64,000 nt of DNA from Clostridiaceae bacterium (GCA_016285645.1 JAEERC010000051.1:56568-120567); one strand, 5' to 3'; shown: positions 26,924 to 36,741, counted from the stretch's first letter. A program made the numbers and translations. The notes: generated from the sequence alone by a model not told the origin.

Positions 26924-28828
26924 ATGGACCCTATTAAAGTTGACTTTTCAAAGGACCGCGGCGCCTCCAAAAAAGAGATTGTCATTCCGCCCGAAAAAGG
27001 CGGTCTTAAAATCGCTCTGAGCATAATCGGCGCGGTTATTGTGGCTTTTGTCGCCTTTTATGTGATGATGCCCGCTATCAACCCGAAATCATACGATTTC
27101 TATATCTATATCGGCATTGTCGCCGCCTCGTTCGTGGCTCTGCTCACGGTGTTCACGGGCGCGGGCAAACGCCCCGAATATATGCCCTATGTAAAGCGCA
27201 AATCCATTGTGCCCGGCATAATCATCGGTTTGCTCGTCGTTGTTGTGGCAATCGGCTGGGTTGTCTCGAGCGTGTTCTTCAATTCAGCGAAATACAGCAA
27301 CCTTATCTCAAACACAAGGTCGCTCTACACACAGGAAAAGCTTGACGCCAACAAGACCTTCAACGGTTCGGCGGGCATCAAGAAGGGCAGCCTTAAAGAT
27401 GAACTCAACGAGGAGACGGCGGAAAGCTTCTCGTCCATCCCCAAACTTGACGAGGACGCGGCTTCATCGCTCGCCACAAGAGCGCTTTCCGAACTCGCCT
27501 CACTGGATAAGGTATCGCAGTTCACGGTCTATCCGGAATACACGCAGATTAACTATAAAGAAAAGCCCGTAAGAATCGTTCCGCTCCAGTATTCTAACAT
27601 AATCAAGTGGATAACCAACACGGGCGAAGGCCTTCCCGGCTATATCATAGTCGATATGGCGGATGAGAGCACCTCTTTTGTTGAATGCACCGAGGCGATG
27701 GGCGGCTATGTAAAATATTCACCCGCGGAGCACTTCAACGAGCTGCTTGCCCGTCACCTGAGATTCAAATATCCCACCTACATGTTCGGCGATTCCACAT
27801 TTGAAATAGACGACAACGGCAAGCCCTACTGGGTAACTCCCGTAATTGACAAAACAATCGGTCTCTTCGGCGGCACGGATGTTAAAGCCATCATTCTCTG
27901 CGAGGCGGACGGCACCTGCCACGAGTACTCCATAAAGGAAATCATTGACGGCACAAGTGCCGACGGCACGGATATCATGTGGCTCGACAGAATCTACGAT
28001 TCCGACCTGCTTGTGGAGCAGTACAACTACTTCGGCAAATACAACAGCGGTTTCTGGAACTCGCTGCTCGGTCAGAAGAATGTTTATGTTTCGACCACCG
28101 GCTACAACTATGTTGCCAAGGACGACGACGTATATATGTACACCGGCGTAACATCCATAACCAGCGACGATTCCATCACCGGTTTCATCCTTATAAATCA
28201 GAGAACCAAGGAAGCCATCTATTACGGCGTGCCCGGCGGCACTGAGGCGTCCGCGCAGGAGGCGGCGGAAGGCAGAGTCAAGGAAAAGGGCTACACCGCG
28301 ACCTTCCCGCTTCTTCTCAACATCGGCGGCGAGCCGACATACTTCCTCTCGCTCAAGGACGCTTCAAGCATTGTTCAGCAGTACGCGCTCATCAATGTTC
28401 GCCAGTACAACAAAATCGGCGCAACGGGCGACGACCTCGCATCCTGCCTCAAGGATTATATTGAGGATCTCGACAAAAACGGCGTAAAGAACAACATCGA
28501 CGCCGAGGATGTGGCTGAGCAGATTGAGGGCGGCTCAAAAGAGACACCCGAAACCCCGGAAACCCCCGACACTCCCGAAACTCCCGACAAACCCGTGACA
28601 CCCGCCGACGGAGCGATAACCGGCAAGGTCGCCGAAATCCGCGAAGCGGTCATAAACGGCAACACGGTCTATTACATAAAACTCACATCGGGCGGAACAT
28701 ACTACTCAATATCCGCCTCCGACAGCGAGCAGGCGATAATCCTCTCGCAGGGCGACACCGTTGCGATTACCGTATCGGGCAGCGCCTCGGGAGCGATAGT
28801 AAAAGCGGACAGCGTTGAAATTCAGTAA
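26924..28828 (+). CDS. Large membrane-anchored protein of unknown function
   Basis: The start is ATG 26924, behind GGGAG; the track start reads through the promoter. The 634-aa product has a short cytoplasmic N-terminus rich in charge (KVDFSKDRGASKKE), then three hydrophobic helices (about residues 28-50, 60-78 and 95-118). A long extracytoplasmic part of about 400 residues follows, with no recognised motif. A TPETPDTPETPDKP linker near residue 550 and a small beta domain (ITGKVAEIREAVINGNTVYY), possibly OB-like, complete it. It stands alone with its own promoter and terminator. I do not recognise the family. Confidence 0.75.
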   Translation: MDPIKVDFSKDRGASKKEIVIPPEKGGLKIALSIIGAVIVAFVAFYVMMPAINPKSYDFYIYIGIVAASFVALLTVFTGAGKRPEYMPYVKRKSIVPGIIIGLLVVVVAIGWVVSSVFFNSAKYSNLISNTRSLYTQEKLDANKTFNGSAGIKKGSLKDELNEETAESFSSIPKLDEDAASSLATRALSELASLDKVSQFTVYPEYTQINYKEKPVRIVPLQYSNIIKWITNTGEGLPGYIIVDMADESTSFVECTEAMGGYVKYSPAEHFNELLARHLRFKYPTYMFGDSTFEIDDNGKPYWVTPVIDKTIGLFGGTDVKAIILCEADGTCHEYSIKEIIDGTSADGTDIMWLDRIYDSDLLVEQYNYFGKYNSGFWNSLLGQKNVYVSTTGYNYVAKDDDVYMYTGVTSITSDDSITGFILINQRTKEAIYYGVPGGTEASAQEAAEGRVKEKGYTATFPLLLNIGGEPTYFLSLKDASSIVQQYALINVRQYNKIGATGDDLASCLKDYIEDLDKNGVKNNIDAEDVAEQIEGGSKETPETPETPDTPETPDKPVTPADGAITGKVAEIREAVINGNTVYYIKLTSGGTYYSISASDSEQAIILSQGDTVAITVSGSASGAIVKADSVEIQ

Positions 28829-28842
28829 GCAATAAAGCATAT

Positions 28843-28875
28843 CGGCACGCCTCGCGGCGTGCCGGTGTTTTTAAG
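28843..28875 (+). terminator. Rho-independent terminator
   Basis: CGGCACGCC pairs with GGCGTGCCG around a 4-nt loop; GTGTTTTT follows. It closes the 26924-28828 transcript. Confidence 0.87.
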
Positions 28876-28902
28876 AGTATATAATAAAATAATAAAAAAC
28901 TC

Positions 28903-28931
28903 TTTACAAAAACAATTTATTGTGCTATACT
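28903..28931 (+). promoter_or_regulatory. SigA promoter of rpsO
   Basis: TTTACA, 17-nt spacer, TATACT. Transcription would start near 28938, giving a leader of about 95 nt before rpsO. Confidence 0.82.
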
Positions 28932-28937
28932 CCCTTT

Positions 28938-29020
28938 TGCACTGTGCCCGTGACTCGGAATGCGGAGCAAACCTTCGGGTGTTCACCTGCCGCATGCTGG
29001 GTGCGAGGCAAATAAATAAA
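28938..29020 (+). ncRNA. Putative S15 autoregulatory leader
   Basis: The untranslated leader folds into a hairpin (TGCGG...CCGCA) enclosing ACCTTCGGGT, with GGTG/CACC options, flanked by CTCG and CGAG. Ribosomal protein S15 controls its own mRNA through leader RNA in many bacteria. The position and fold suggest the same here, but no covariance model could be run. Confidence 0.5.
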
Positions 29021-29033
29021 TGAGGTGAAAATT

Positions 29034-29297
29034 ATGACACAGGCAGAAAAACAGGCAATCATGGCAGAGTATGCCACACACGAGGGCGACACAGGTTCCC
29101 CCGAGGTACAGATAGCGGTTCTTTCAAAGAGAATTGCCGATCTCACCGAGCATCTTAAAATCCACAAGAAGGACAATCACTCACGCCGCGGTCTTCACAA
29201 GATGGTAGGTCATCGCCGCAACCTTCTTGAGTATCTCAAGAAGACTGACATCGAGCGCTACCGTTCAATCGTAGCAAGACTCGGTCTGCGTAAATAA
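29034..29297 (+). CDS. rpsO: 30S ribosomal protein S15
   Basis: The start is ATG 29034 with GAGGTG 7 nt upstream; the GTG in the track is inside that RBS. The 87-aa protein has the usual S15 length and signatures: [38 protein letters not shown] and [14 protein letters not shown]. It binds 16S rRNA in the platform of the small subunit. It is followed by a terminator and then pnp, the conserved bacterial order. Confidence 0.98.
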   Translation: MTQAEKQAIMAEYATHEGDTGSPEVQIAVLSKRIADLTEHLKIHKKDNHSRRGLHKMVGHRRNLLEYLKKTDIERYRSIVARLGLRK

Positions 29298-29307
29298 GTT
29301 TGCTCCG

Positions 29308-29350
29308 GAGCAGGCGGGATTTATTCCCTCCTGCTCTGTTGTGGTTTTTT
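29308..29350 (+). terminator. Terminator after rpsO
   Basis: GAGCAGG-GGGA pairs with TCCC-CCTGCTC; GTGGTTTTTT follows. It may set the ratio between rpsO and pnp transcripts if leaky. Confidence 0.83.
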
Positions 29351-29363
29351 ACACGCATCCAAT

Positions 29364-29460
29364 CAGGCGGTATGCAACGGTTTTAGCAGTGAATCGACTG
29401 CTCGTGCAGATTGATTTTTCCGGTACGAACAGCGGATTTATTGCTAAACCGGACCGCCTG
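29364..29460 (+). ncRNA. Structured RNA element in the pnp leader
   Basis: CAGGCGGT (29364-29371) pairs perfectly with ACCGCCTG (29453-29460). Inside, CGGTTTTAGCA pairs with TGCTAAACCG with one bulged base. The closed loop holds a hairpin AATC-CTGC-TCGT-GCAG-GATT and a second weaker one (TCCG...CGGA). The whole forms a three-way junction ending about 28 nt before the pnp ATG. Escherichia coli PNPase controls its own mRNA through a leader stem cut by RNase III; a comparable role here is inference. Confidence 0.6.
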
Positions 29461-29488
29461 CGGAAATATATTTTAAAAGAGGTATTTT

Positions 29489-31687
29489 ATGTTTTTTGAA
29501 AGCTTCAGAAAGTACGAGACCGAAATAGCCGGCAGACCCTTCGTGGTTGAAATCGGCAAAATGGCTCAGCTTGCAGGCGGCTCCTGCCTTGTCCGCTACG
29601 GCGAGACAAACGTGCTCTGCACCGCGACAATGGCGGCGAAACCCCGCGAGGGCGTGGATTTCTTCCCCCTCTCCGTCGATTATGAAGAGAAACTCTACTC
29701 GGTAGGGAAAATCCCCGGTTCGTTCCAGCGCCGTGAGGGCAAAGCCAGCGAAAAGGCGACCCTCGCCTCCCGTGTTATCGACCGCCCCATCCGTCCGCTT
29801 TTCCCGAAGGATATGCGCAACGATGTAGGCGTTGTAGCAACGGTTATGTCCGTTGACCCCGACTGCCAGCCCGAAATAGCGGCTCAGCTCGGCGTTTCAA
29901 TCGCCATCTCCATTTCCGAAATTCCGTGGGACGGCCCCGTTGCCAGCTCCGTTGTAGGCCTTGTTGACGGCGAGTTTGTCATCAACCCCACCCTCGAGCA
30001 GCGCGGCAAATCGAGAATGTATGTAACCGTCGCTTCAACAAGCGAACTTGTCGCGATGATTGAGGCGGGCGCGAACGAAGTGTCCAACGACGATATGTTT
30101 GACGGCATTATGTTCGCCCACAAAGAGAATCAGAAGATAGTTGAGTTCATCACGAAAATCCGCGAGGAATGCGGCAAGGAGAAGGTTGACTTCCCGTCAA
30201 ACGACCCCGACCCCGAAATGTACGAGGCAATCAAGAACTTCGCCATTGAGGATATCCGCGCAGCTCTCGACACGGACGACAAGCGCGTCCGCGATGAGCG
30301 CTTAAAGCCCATCTACGAAGCGGTTCACGAGAAGTTCGACGAAATCTATCCCGAAATGGAAGAGAAGATTGAGGACTGCCTCTACAAGACTCAGAAATAC
30401 GTTGTACGCCGCTGGCTCCTCGATGACGGCAAGCGCGTTGACGGCAGAGGCATTGACGAAATCCGTCCTCTCAACGCCGAAATCGACCTGCTCGACAGAG
30501 TCCACGGCTCGGGTATGTTCACAAGAGGACAGACTCAGGTTCTCACCGTTACAACCCTCGGCACAATGAGCGACAACCAGCTCCTCGACGGCCTTGACGA
30601 AGAGGAGAGCAAGAGATACATCCACCACTACAACTTCCCCTCATACTCAGTCGGCGAAACAAAGCCCTCAAGAGGCCCCGGCAGACGCGAAATCGGTCAC
30701 GGCGCTCTCGCCGAGAAGGCGCTTCTTCCCGTAATCCCCTCAGTTGAGGAATTCCCCTACACAATAAGACTTGTTTCCGAAGTCCTCTCATCAAACGGTT
30801 CCACATCACAGGGCTCCGTCTGCGGCTCCACCCTTTCGCTCATGGCGGCGGGCGTTCCCATCAAGGCTCCCGTAGCGGGCATCTCCTGCGGCCTTATCAC
30901 CGAAGGCGACCGCTTTATGACTATGGTTGACATCCAGGGCCTTGAAGACTTCTTCGGCGACATGGACTTCAAAGTTGCCGGCACAAAGAAGGGCATCACC
31001 GCCATTCAGATGGACCTCAAGATTCACGGTCTCACCCCCGAAATCATCCGCGAAGCGCTCGACAAGACTTATAAGGCAAGATGCTATATCCTTGACGAGA
31101 TTATGCTTCCCGTTATAGCAGAGCCCCGCAAGGAACTCTCCAAGTGGGCTCCCAAGATGCTCACAACCAAGATTGACCCCGAAAAGATCGGCGATGTCAT
31201 CGGCAAGCAGGGCAAGGTTATCCAGAAGATCTGCGCCGAGTGCAACTGCAAAATCGATGTTGAGGAAGACGGCTCAATCTTCGTATCGTCAACAGATCTC
31301 GAGTGCGCTCAGAGAGCGATCGACATTGTTGAGACAATCGCGAACGATCCCGAGGTCGGCGCCATTTACAAGGGCGTTGTAACCCGCCTTATGAGCTTTG
31401 GCGTTTTCGTTGAAATCGCCCCCGGCAAAGAGGGTATGGTTCACATCAGCCAGCTCGATGTCAAGAGAACCGAAAAGGTTGAGGACGTTGTGAATGTCGG
31501 CGACGAGGTTATAGTAAAGGTTCTTCCGAAGGACGACCAGGGCAGACTCAACTTCTCACGCCGCGAGGCGCTCATCGAGGTTGAGGGACTTGTACCCGAA
31601 AACGATGTTTCCGAATCATCACAGCGCCGTTCGGGCGGCCGCAGGGATTTTAACCGCGGCGACAGAAAGCCCCGCAGAAACGGCTGA
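29489..31687 (+). CDS. pnp: Polyribonucleotide nucleotidyltransferase
   Basis: The 732-aa protein is full length. It has two RNase PH domains (about residues 10-225 and 310-540, with VRYGETNVLCTATM, PGSFQRREGKASEKATL, GRGIDEIRPL and RGQTQVLTV). A KH domain (KIGDVIGKQGKVIQKI) and an S1 domain (GAIYKGVVTRLMSFGVFVEI) follow, with a basic tail (RRSGGRRDFNRGDRKPRRNG). It degrades mRNA 3' to 5' using phosphate and works with RNase E/Y-type decay. The RBS is AAGAGG. A strongly structured leader precedes it. Confidence 0.98.
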   Translation: MFFESFRKYETEIAGRPFVVEIGKMAQLAGGSCLVRYGETNVLCTATMAAKPREGVDFFPLSVDYEEKLYSVGKIPGSFQRREGKASEKATLASRVIDRPIRPLFPKDMRNDVGVVATVMSVDPDCQPEIAAQLGVSIAISISEIPWDGPVASSVVGLVDGEFVINPTLEQRGKSRMYVTVASTSELVAMIEAGANEVSNDDMFDGIMFAHKENQKIVEFITKIREECGKEKVDFPSNDPDPEMYEAIKNFAIEDIRAALDTDDKRVRDERLKPIYEAVHEKFDEIYPEMEEKIEDCLYKTQKYVVRRWLLDDGKRVDGRGIDEIRPLNAEIDLLDRVHGSGMFTRGQTQVLTVTTLGTMSDNQLLDGLDEEESKRYIHHYNFPSYSVGETKPSRGPGRREIGHGALAEKALLPVIPSVEEFPYTIRLVSEVLSSNGSTSQGSVCGSTLSLMAAGVPIKAPVAGISCGLITEGDRFMTMVDIQGLEDFFGDMDFKVAGTKKGITAIQMDLKIHGLTPEIIREALDKTYKARCYILDEIMLPVIAEPRKELSKWAPKMLTTKIDPEKIGDVIGKQGKVIQKICAECNCKIDVEEDGSIFVSSTDLECAQRAIDIVETIANDPEVGAIYKGVVTRLMSFGVFVEIAPGKEGMVHISQLDVKRTEKVEDVVNVGDEVIVKVLPKDDQGRLNFSRREALIEVEGLVPENDVSESSQRRSGGRRDFNRGDRKPRRNG

Positions 31688-31711
31688 TTTAACTTAAAAT
31701 AATTCCTTTAA

Positions 31712-31747
31712 CCCCCGGGTCTTACGGCTCCGGGGGCAAGGTGTTTT
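31712..31747 (+). terminator. Terminator after pnp
   Basis: CCCCCGG pairs with CCGGGGG; GTGTTTTTGTG follows shortly after. Confidence 0.7.
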
Positions 31748-31762
31748 TGTGACGGAGGACTC

Positions 31763-32371
31763 ATGATTAAAAATGTAATTTTCGACCTGGGCGGAGTAAT
31801 AGTCGATTTTAACCCCGAAAAAGTCATAACGGAGCGCTTTTGCGAAAAGGACGCCCGTTTTATTCTCGGCAACATTTTCTTTTCGCGCGAGTGGGCGGAA
31901 ATTGACAGGGGAACCCTCACTCCGGCTGCGGCGTTTGAAAAATACCGTGACGCCCTCGGGGACGAAACCTACGGCAGAATGCTCGGTATAGTTGAAAACT
32001 GGGGCGATTACATGCCCCCGTTTGAGGACACATACAATCTTATAAAAAGGATAAAGGAAAGTGGGACGAAGGTTTATCTTCTCTCAAACGTTCCGCCCTA
32101 TATCCGCAAACTTATGAAAACCGTGCCCGCTCTCGCGCTTATGGACGGCATTGTCGCTTCGGCGGATATCAAAATGCTCAAACCCGAAAAGGAGATTTAC
32201 GAATATACCCTCAGAAAATTCGGGCTTGAAGCGGAGGAGTGCGTTTTTATAGACGACACAAAAATAAACGCCGACGCTGCCTCTCAGTGCGGCATAACCG
32301 GCTTCTGGTTTAAAGACCACGATATTGAAGCGCTTGAAACGGCGCTCAGAAACAACGGAGTCAATATATGA
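31763..32371 (+). CDS. HAD-superfamily hydrolase (subfamily IA)
   Basis: The 202-aa protein has the HAD motifs: motif I FDLGGVIVDF with the catalytic Asp at residue 8 (the usual second Asp is Gly here), motif II LLSN, motif III LKPEKEIYEYTL and motif IV VFIDDTKINADAA. The general acid Asp of motif I (DxD) is replaced, as in YihX-like and epoxide hydrolase-related members. It is likely a small-molecule phosphatase. Its stop overlaps the mfd start by ATGA, so the two are translated together. Confidence 0.88.
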   Translation: MIKNVIFDLGGVIVDFNPEKVITERFCEKDARFILGNIFFSREWAEIDRGTLTPAAAFEKYRDALGDETYGRMLGIVENWGDYMPPFEDTYNLIKRIKESGTKVYLLSNVPPYIRKLMKTVPALALMDGIVASADIKMLKPEKEIYEYTLRKFGLEAEECVFIDDTKINADAASQCGITGFWFKDHDIEALETALRNNGVNI

Positions 32372-35300
32372 GCTGTTACAGTCAGGTTCTAAAAAACAGT
32401 CCCGCCTTCCGCACGGTTATGGCGGATGTTGAAAACGAGAGATACCCCGTAGGCGCTACGGGGCTTTCAAACATACACAAGGCGCATATTATAAGCTCCC
32501 TTGTTTCTGTTTACGATATGCCCGCCGTTGTGATAACTCCCGATGAGGCGGCGGCTACACGGCTTGTTAGCGACATAAACGCCTTCGGTGTCAGCGCCTT
32601 TCTCTGCCCCGCGAGGGATTTCTCATTCCGCACTCAGCAGAGCGTTTCAAGGGAATACGAGCACGAGCGCCTCAAAGCGCTTGACAGAATGCAGAGCGGC
32701 GATTACGGGGCTGTCGTTATGTCCGCGGAGGCGGCAAGCCAGCTTACCGTGCCGCCCGAAACGCTTGAGGAGCGCTGCGTTACCGTAAAGGACGGCGAAA
32801 ATGTTGAACTCGATTCGCTCATTGACCTGCTTCTGCGCGCGGGCTATACCCGCTGCGACGAGGTGGACGGTCAGGGGCTTTTCGCCTGCAGGGGCGGAAT
32901 AATCGATTTCTTCGCGCCGGACGCTCCCGAGCCGTACAGAATCGAACTGTGGGGCGACACGGTTGACAGCGTGTGCACCTTCGATATTGAAACTCAGCGG
33001 CGCACAAAAAACATAAAATCCGTGCGCATCACCCCCGCGAGGGAGGTACTCTGCGACGCGGAATCCCTCGCGCTCAAAATTGAATCTTTCATAAAGACGC
33101 ACCGCGTAAAAGGCGCCGCTCTCGCTCAGCTTGAGGCGGATATCGATTATCTGAAAAACGGCGTTTTCCTGCCGTCATCGGACAAATATATGCCGCTCAT
33201 CTATCCGCAGGCGGCGAGCGTTTTCGACTATATGGATGAAAAATCCTTCCTGTTTGTTACGGAGAGTTTTCAGACGCATTCCAACTTCACCGCTTCGCTT
33301 ACTCTTATGAACGAGACGGTAAAATCGCTGTTTGAGGAGGGTACGCTCTGCAAGGGGCTTGACCGTTTCACAATAAGCGAGGGCGACCTTCTTTCCGCCT
33401 ATGTAAACAGAAAAACGATATATCTCGACAACCTCCCGAGGGGCAGTTTCGACACGCCCGTAAAGGATCTTGTAACCTTCACGGCTAAGCAGATAAACCC
33501 CTGGGACGGCACTTTCTCCTCCCTGCTTGAGGATATAAACGGCTACGCGAACAGAAAAAAGCAGACAATAGCGGTTATGGCGGGCACGCCTAAGGCGGCA
33601 GCCGCGCTTTGCACCGACCTCGAGAGCGAGGGCATTGCCGTAAACTTCTTCGAAAAGCCCCCTCGTGAATTCGTCAGGGGCAGCGTGAATGTGCTCACGG
33701 GCTGCTTCTCGGCGGGCTTTGAATACCCGAACGCCGCCTTCACGCTCATCACCTACCTCGCGAGGGCGAGGAGCGAGGCGGGAAGCGCAAAAGCACAGAG
33801 GGCGAAGCGCCCGAACAAAAACGCCTTCAACAATCTTGACGAACTTCACCGCGGCGACTATGTTGTTCACGCCGCCCACGGTATAGGCGTGTTTGACGGC
33901 ATAATCAAGATGGACGCCTCGGGCACTGTGAAGGATTACATAAAAATTCTTTATGACAAGGCGGATGTGCTCTATGTGCCGGTAACCCAGCTCGACCAGG
34001 TTTCGAAATACATCGGAGCGGGCACGGAGGAGAGAACGGTAAAACTCAACCGCCTCGGCGGCAAGGAATGGCAGAAAACCCGCACAAGGGTAAAATCCGC
34101 CGTAAAGGATATGGCGAAGGAACTGACCGAACTCTACGCAAAACGCCTGAAAATTCAGGGGCACGCATTCTCACCTGATATAGATATGCAGAGCGATTTT
34201 GAGAGAAGGTTCGAGTTTGACGAAACCGAGGATCAGCTGCGCTGCATAAACGAGATAAAGGGCGATATGGAAAAGCCATATCCCATGGACCGTCTGCTGT
34301 GCGGCGATGTGGGCTTCGGCAAAACCGAGGTGGCGCTCAGAGCCGCATTCAAATGCGTGGCGGACGGCAAACAGTGCGCCATTCTCGTACCCACCACCAT
34401 TCTCGCTCTCCAGCATTACCAGACCATTCTGCGCCGCTTTGACGGCTTCCCGATTGAGTGCGCCATGCTCTCGCGCTTCTGCTCGCGCAAGGAGATTGCC
34501 TCAGCCGTAAGCGGGCTGAGAAACGGCACCGTGGATATAGCCGTAGGCACGCACCGGCTCATTTCAAAGGATGTCGAATTCCGCGACCTCGGGCTTATTA
34601 TCGTTGACGAGGAGCAGAGGTTCGGCGTAGCCCAGAAGGAAAAACTCAAGGAAAAATTCCCCGAGGTGGATGTGCTCACCCTCACGGCAACGCCTATACC
34701 CCGCACTCTCAATATGGCTATGACGGGCATACGCGATATGTCCGTGCTCGAGGAGGCGCCGCAGGACCGCTCCCCCGTGCAGACCTATGTAATAGAACAC
34801 AACTTCCCCGTACTTGTGCAGGCGATGGAATCCGAACTTCGCAGGGGAGGTCAGGTCTATTATCTTCACAACCGCGTTGAAACAATCGAACGCGCAGCGG
34901 CGAAAATCAAGGAGGCGATTCCCCACGCGACCGTGGGTATCGCGCACGGTCAGATGAGCGAGGACGAGTTAAGCGAAATCTGGCGTAAACTCCTCGAGGG
35001 CGAAATTGACATTCTGGTCTGCACAACCATTATTGAAACGGGTGTGGATGTGCCGAATGTAAACACACTGATTATAGAGCACGCCGACCGTATGGGGCTT
35101 GCCCAGCTTCACCAGATAAGGGGCAGGGTCGGCCGTTCCGCCAGAAGGGCAAGCGCCTATTTCACATTTGAGAGGGGCAGCCAGCCCTCCGAAATCGCCA
35201 CGCGACGCCTTGACGCCATACGCGAGTTTACGGAGTTCGGCTCGGGCTTCAGAATAGCCATGCGCGACCTCGAGCTCAGGGGAGCGGGCAGTGTTCTCGG

Positions 35301-35850
35301 CGCTCATCAGCACGGCCATATGGAGGCGGTCGGCTATGAGATGTATGTAAAACTCCTCGAGCAGGCGATAAGCGAGGAGAAGGGCGAAAAGCCGAAACCC
35401 GAGGAGCGCGACTGCCTTATCGATCTGCCGATTGACGCCTTCATTCCCGACAGTTACATTGAAAGCGTGCCCCAGCGGCTCAAAATTTACAGGCGCATTG
35501 CCGACATACACAACGAGGACGAGGCGAGCGATGTTATTGACGAACTCTGCGACCGCTTCGGCGACCCGCCCTCAAGCGTGGAGGGGCTTGTGCGTATCGC
35601 TCTGTTAAGAGGCAGGGCGGCAGCGAACAATGTCTACGAAATACGCAAAAACGGCGACCGCCTCATACTGCTCATAAGCGATATCGATATGGATGTCGTC
35701 CGCGCTCTCGCCGCCCATCTCAAGGGCAGGGTGACCGTCAGCGCGGGCAACGGCAAACCGTTTATCGGCGTGAGGATGCTCAGGGGCGAAAAACAACTCT
35801 CGCTGCTTGAAAGAGTGTTCGAATTTATGGATGAGGCAAAGGCGGGCTGA
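32368..35850 (+). CDS. mfd: Transcription-repair coupling factor
   Basis: The 1160-aa protein has the full Mfd domain order. It starts with a UvrB-like N-terminus (VGATGLSNIHKAHI, CRGGIIDFFAPD), then an RNA-polymerase-interaction domain (HRGDYVVHAAHGIGVF). The RecG-like helicase follows: DRLLCGDVGFGKTEVALRA, LIIVDEEQRFG, LTATPIPRTLNMAMTG and GRVGRS. It ends with the TRCF domain (LRGAGSVLGAHQHGHMEAVG). It removes stalled RNA polymerase and recruits UvrA to damage on the transcribed strand. It is coupled to the HAD gene by a 4-nt overlap. Confidence 0.97.
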   Translation: MSCYSQVLKNSPAFRTVMADVENERYPVGATGLSNIHKAHIISSLVSVYDMPAVVITPDEAAATRLVSDINAFGVSAFLCPARDFSFRTQQSVSREYEHERLKALDRMQSGDYGAVVMSAEAASQLTVPPETLEERCVTVKDGENVELDSLIDLLLRAGYTRCDEVDGQGLFACRGGIIDFFAPDAPEPYRIELWGDTVDSVCTFDIETQRRTKNIKSVRITPAREVLCDAESLALKIESFIKTHRVKGAALAQLEADIDYLKNGVFLPSSDKYMPLIYPQAASVFDYMDEKSFLFVTESFQTHSNFTASLTLMNETVKSLFEEGTLCKGLDRFTISEGDLLSAYVNRKTIYLDNLPRGSFDTPVKDLVTFTAKQINPWDGTFSSLLEDINGYANRKKQTIAVMAGTPKAAAALCTDLESEGIAVNFFEKPPREFVRGSVNVLTGCFSAGFEYPNAAFTLITYLARARSEAGSAKAQRAKRPNKNAFNNLDELHRGDYVVHAAHGIGVFDGIIKMDASGTVKDYIKILYDKADVLYVPVTQLDQVSKYIGAGTEERTVKLNRLGGKEWQKTRTRVKSAVKDMAKELTELYAKRLKIQGHAFSPDIDMQSDFERRFEFDETEDQLRCINEIKGDMEKPYPMDRLLCGDVGFGKTEVALRAAFKCVADGKQCAILVPTTILALQHYQTILRRFDGFPIECAMLSRFCSRKEIASAVSGLRNGTVDIAVGTHRLISKDVEFRDLGLIIVDEEQRFGVAQKEKLKEKFPEVDVLTLTATPIPRTLNMAMTGIRDMSVLEEAPQDRSPVQTYVIEHNFPVLVQAMESELRRGGQVYYLHNRVETIERAAAKIKEAIPHATVGIAHGQMSEDELSEIWRKLLEGEIDILVCTTIIETGVDVPNVNTLIIEHADRMGLAQLHQIRGRVGRSARRASAYFTFERGSQPSEIATRRLDAIREFTEFGSGFRIAMRDLELRGAGSVLGAHQHGHMEAVGYEMYVKLLEQAISEEKGEKPKPEERDCLIDLPIDAFIPDSYIESVPQRLKIYRRIADIHNEDEASDVIDELCDRFGDPPSSVEGLVRIALLRGRAAANNVYEIRKNGDRLILLISDIDMDVVRALAAHLKGRVTVSAGNGKPFIGVRMLRGEKQLSLLERVFEFMDEAKAG

Positions 35851-35860
35851 AACCGCGCTG

Positions 35861-35889
35861 TTGACAAAATCATATTAAAAAGATAAAAT
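35861..35889 (+). promoter_or_regulatory. Strong SigA promoter
   Basis: TTGACA (35861-35866), 17-nt spacer, TAAAAT (35884-35889), 33 bp before the CAP-domain gene start. Confidence 0.85.
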
Positions 35890-35921
35890 TAATATATAAC
35901 CCTGAAAAAGGAGTGAACACC

Positions 35922-36719
35922 GTGGACGGATTTGTAAGCGCTGTTCTTAAAATACTGGCTTTTCTTTTGTCGCTGATAATGGCTGTTATCGGCTTTTTCC
36001 GCGGGGGAACCAATCCCGAGGATCCAACCGTAACCGCGACTGCAACTTCGGCGGTTGTTACCGCAAAGCCGGATGACCCGAGCGTACCGCAGCCCACGGG
36101 TACGGAGGATAACACGGGCGAGGGCACGACCGGCACGGGCGACAACAAAACCACAAGCAGTTTTACGGTTGACCTCAAAGACAACGGAATATCAATAATC
36201 TGCACGACCGAAACATACTTTTCGCAGGGCGCGGAGATTAAAAAGGTATTCTCGGCGCGCTACACATCGGGCGGCAGAACCTACGGCAATTCCGTAACCT
36301 TCATAAAGAACTCCTCGGGCGGGTACAACCTGCAGAGCGATTCAACAATCAACACCATACTCACAACCACCAACGGCTACCGCGCCGACGCGGGCGTGAC
36401 GGCGCTGAAGGTTGATTACACCGACACCTGCGCGGCTTTGTTCAGGGCGGTGGCTATGGCGGCTTACTGCGATATGGACCATTACAGCCCGAACGCGTCT
36501 TTTTCCGACGCGATAAATCTGTTTGATATCTCGTTCAATACCGCCGCCGAGAACATCGCCTATCAGAAAAACCTCAGCGACGAGACGGTCTGCAAAGGGT
36601 GGAAGGAATCCCCGGGCCACTACTCGAACATAATAAACAACAGTATGACTCTCACGGGTATCGGCTACGCGGTCGGTTCCGACGGCGCAACATACTACGC
36701 GCAGATTTTCACCGGCTGA
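35922..36719 (+). CDS. CAP (SCP/PR-1)-domain surface protein
   Basis: GTG 35922 is chosen because AAGGAG lies 9 nt before it; the GTG at 35913 overlaps that RBS. The 265-aa product has an N-terminal membrane helix (LKILAFLLSLIMAVIGFF), a Thr-rich linker (TGEGTTGTGDNKTT) and a beta-rich stretch. A C-terminal CAP domain follows: TTNGYRADAGVTAL, the His in MDHYSPNASF, AENIAY, GWKESPGHYSNIIN and IGYAVGSDG. Clostridial CAP proteins face outward and may bind wall polymers or sterol-like lipids. It is followed after 22 nt by an MFS gene. Confidence 0.88.
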   Translation: MDGFVSAVLKILAFLLSLIMAVIGFFRGGTNPEDPTVTATATSAVVTAKPDDPSVPQPTGTEDNTGEGTTGTGDNKTTSSFTVDLKDNGISIICTTETYFSQGAEIKKVFSARYTSGGRTYGNSVTFIKNSSGGYNLQSDSTINTILTTTNGYRADAGVTALKVDYTDTCAALFRAVAMAAYCDMDHYSPNASFSDAINLFDISFNTAAENIAYQKNLSDETVCKGWKESPGHYSNIINNSMTLTGIGYAVGSDGATYYAQIFTG

Positions 36720-36741
36720 TTCTTTCCGAAAGGGTGTTTCT

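Noticed and set aside
33175-34164. 329-aa ORF on the minus strand inside mfd
   Set aside because: mfd is complete and conserved in the other strand; this is a shadow.
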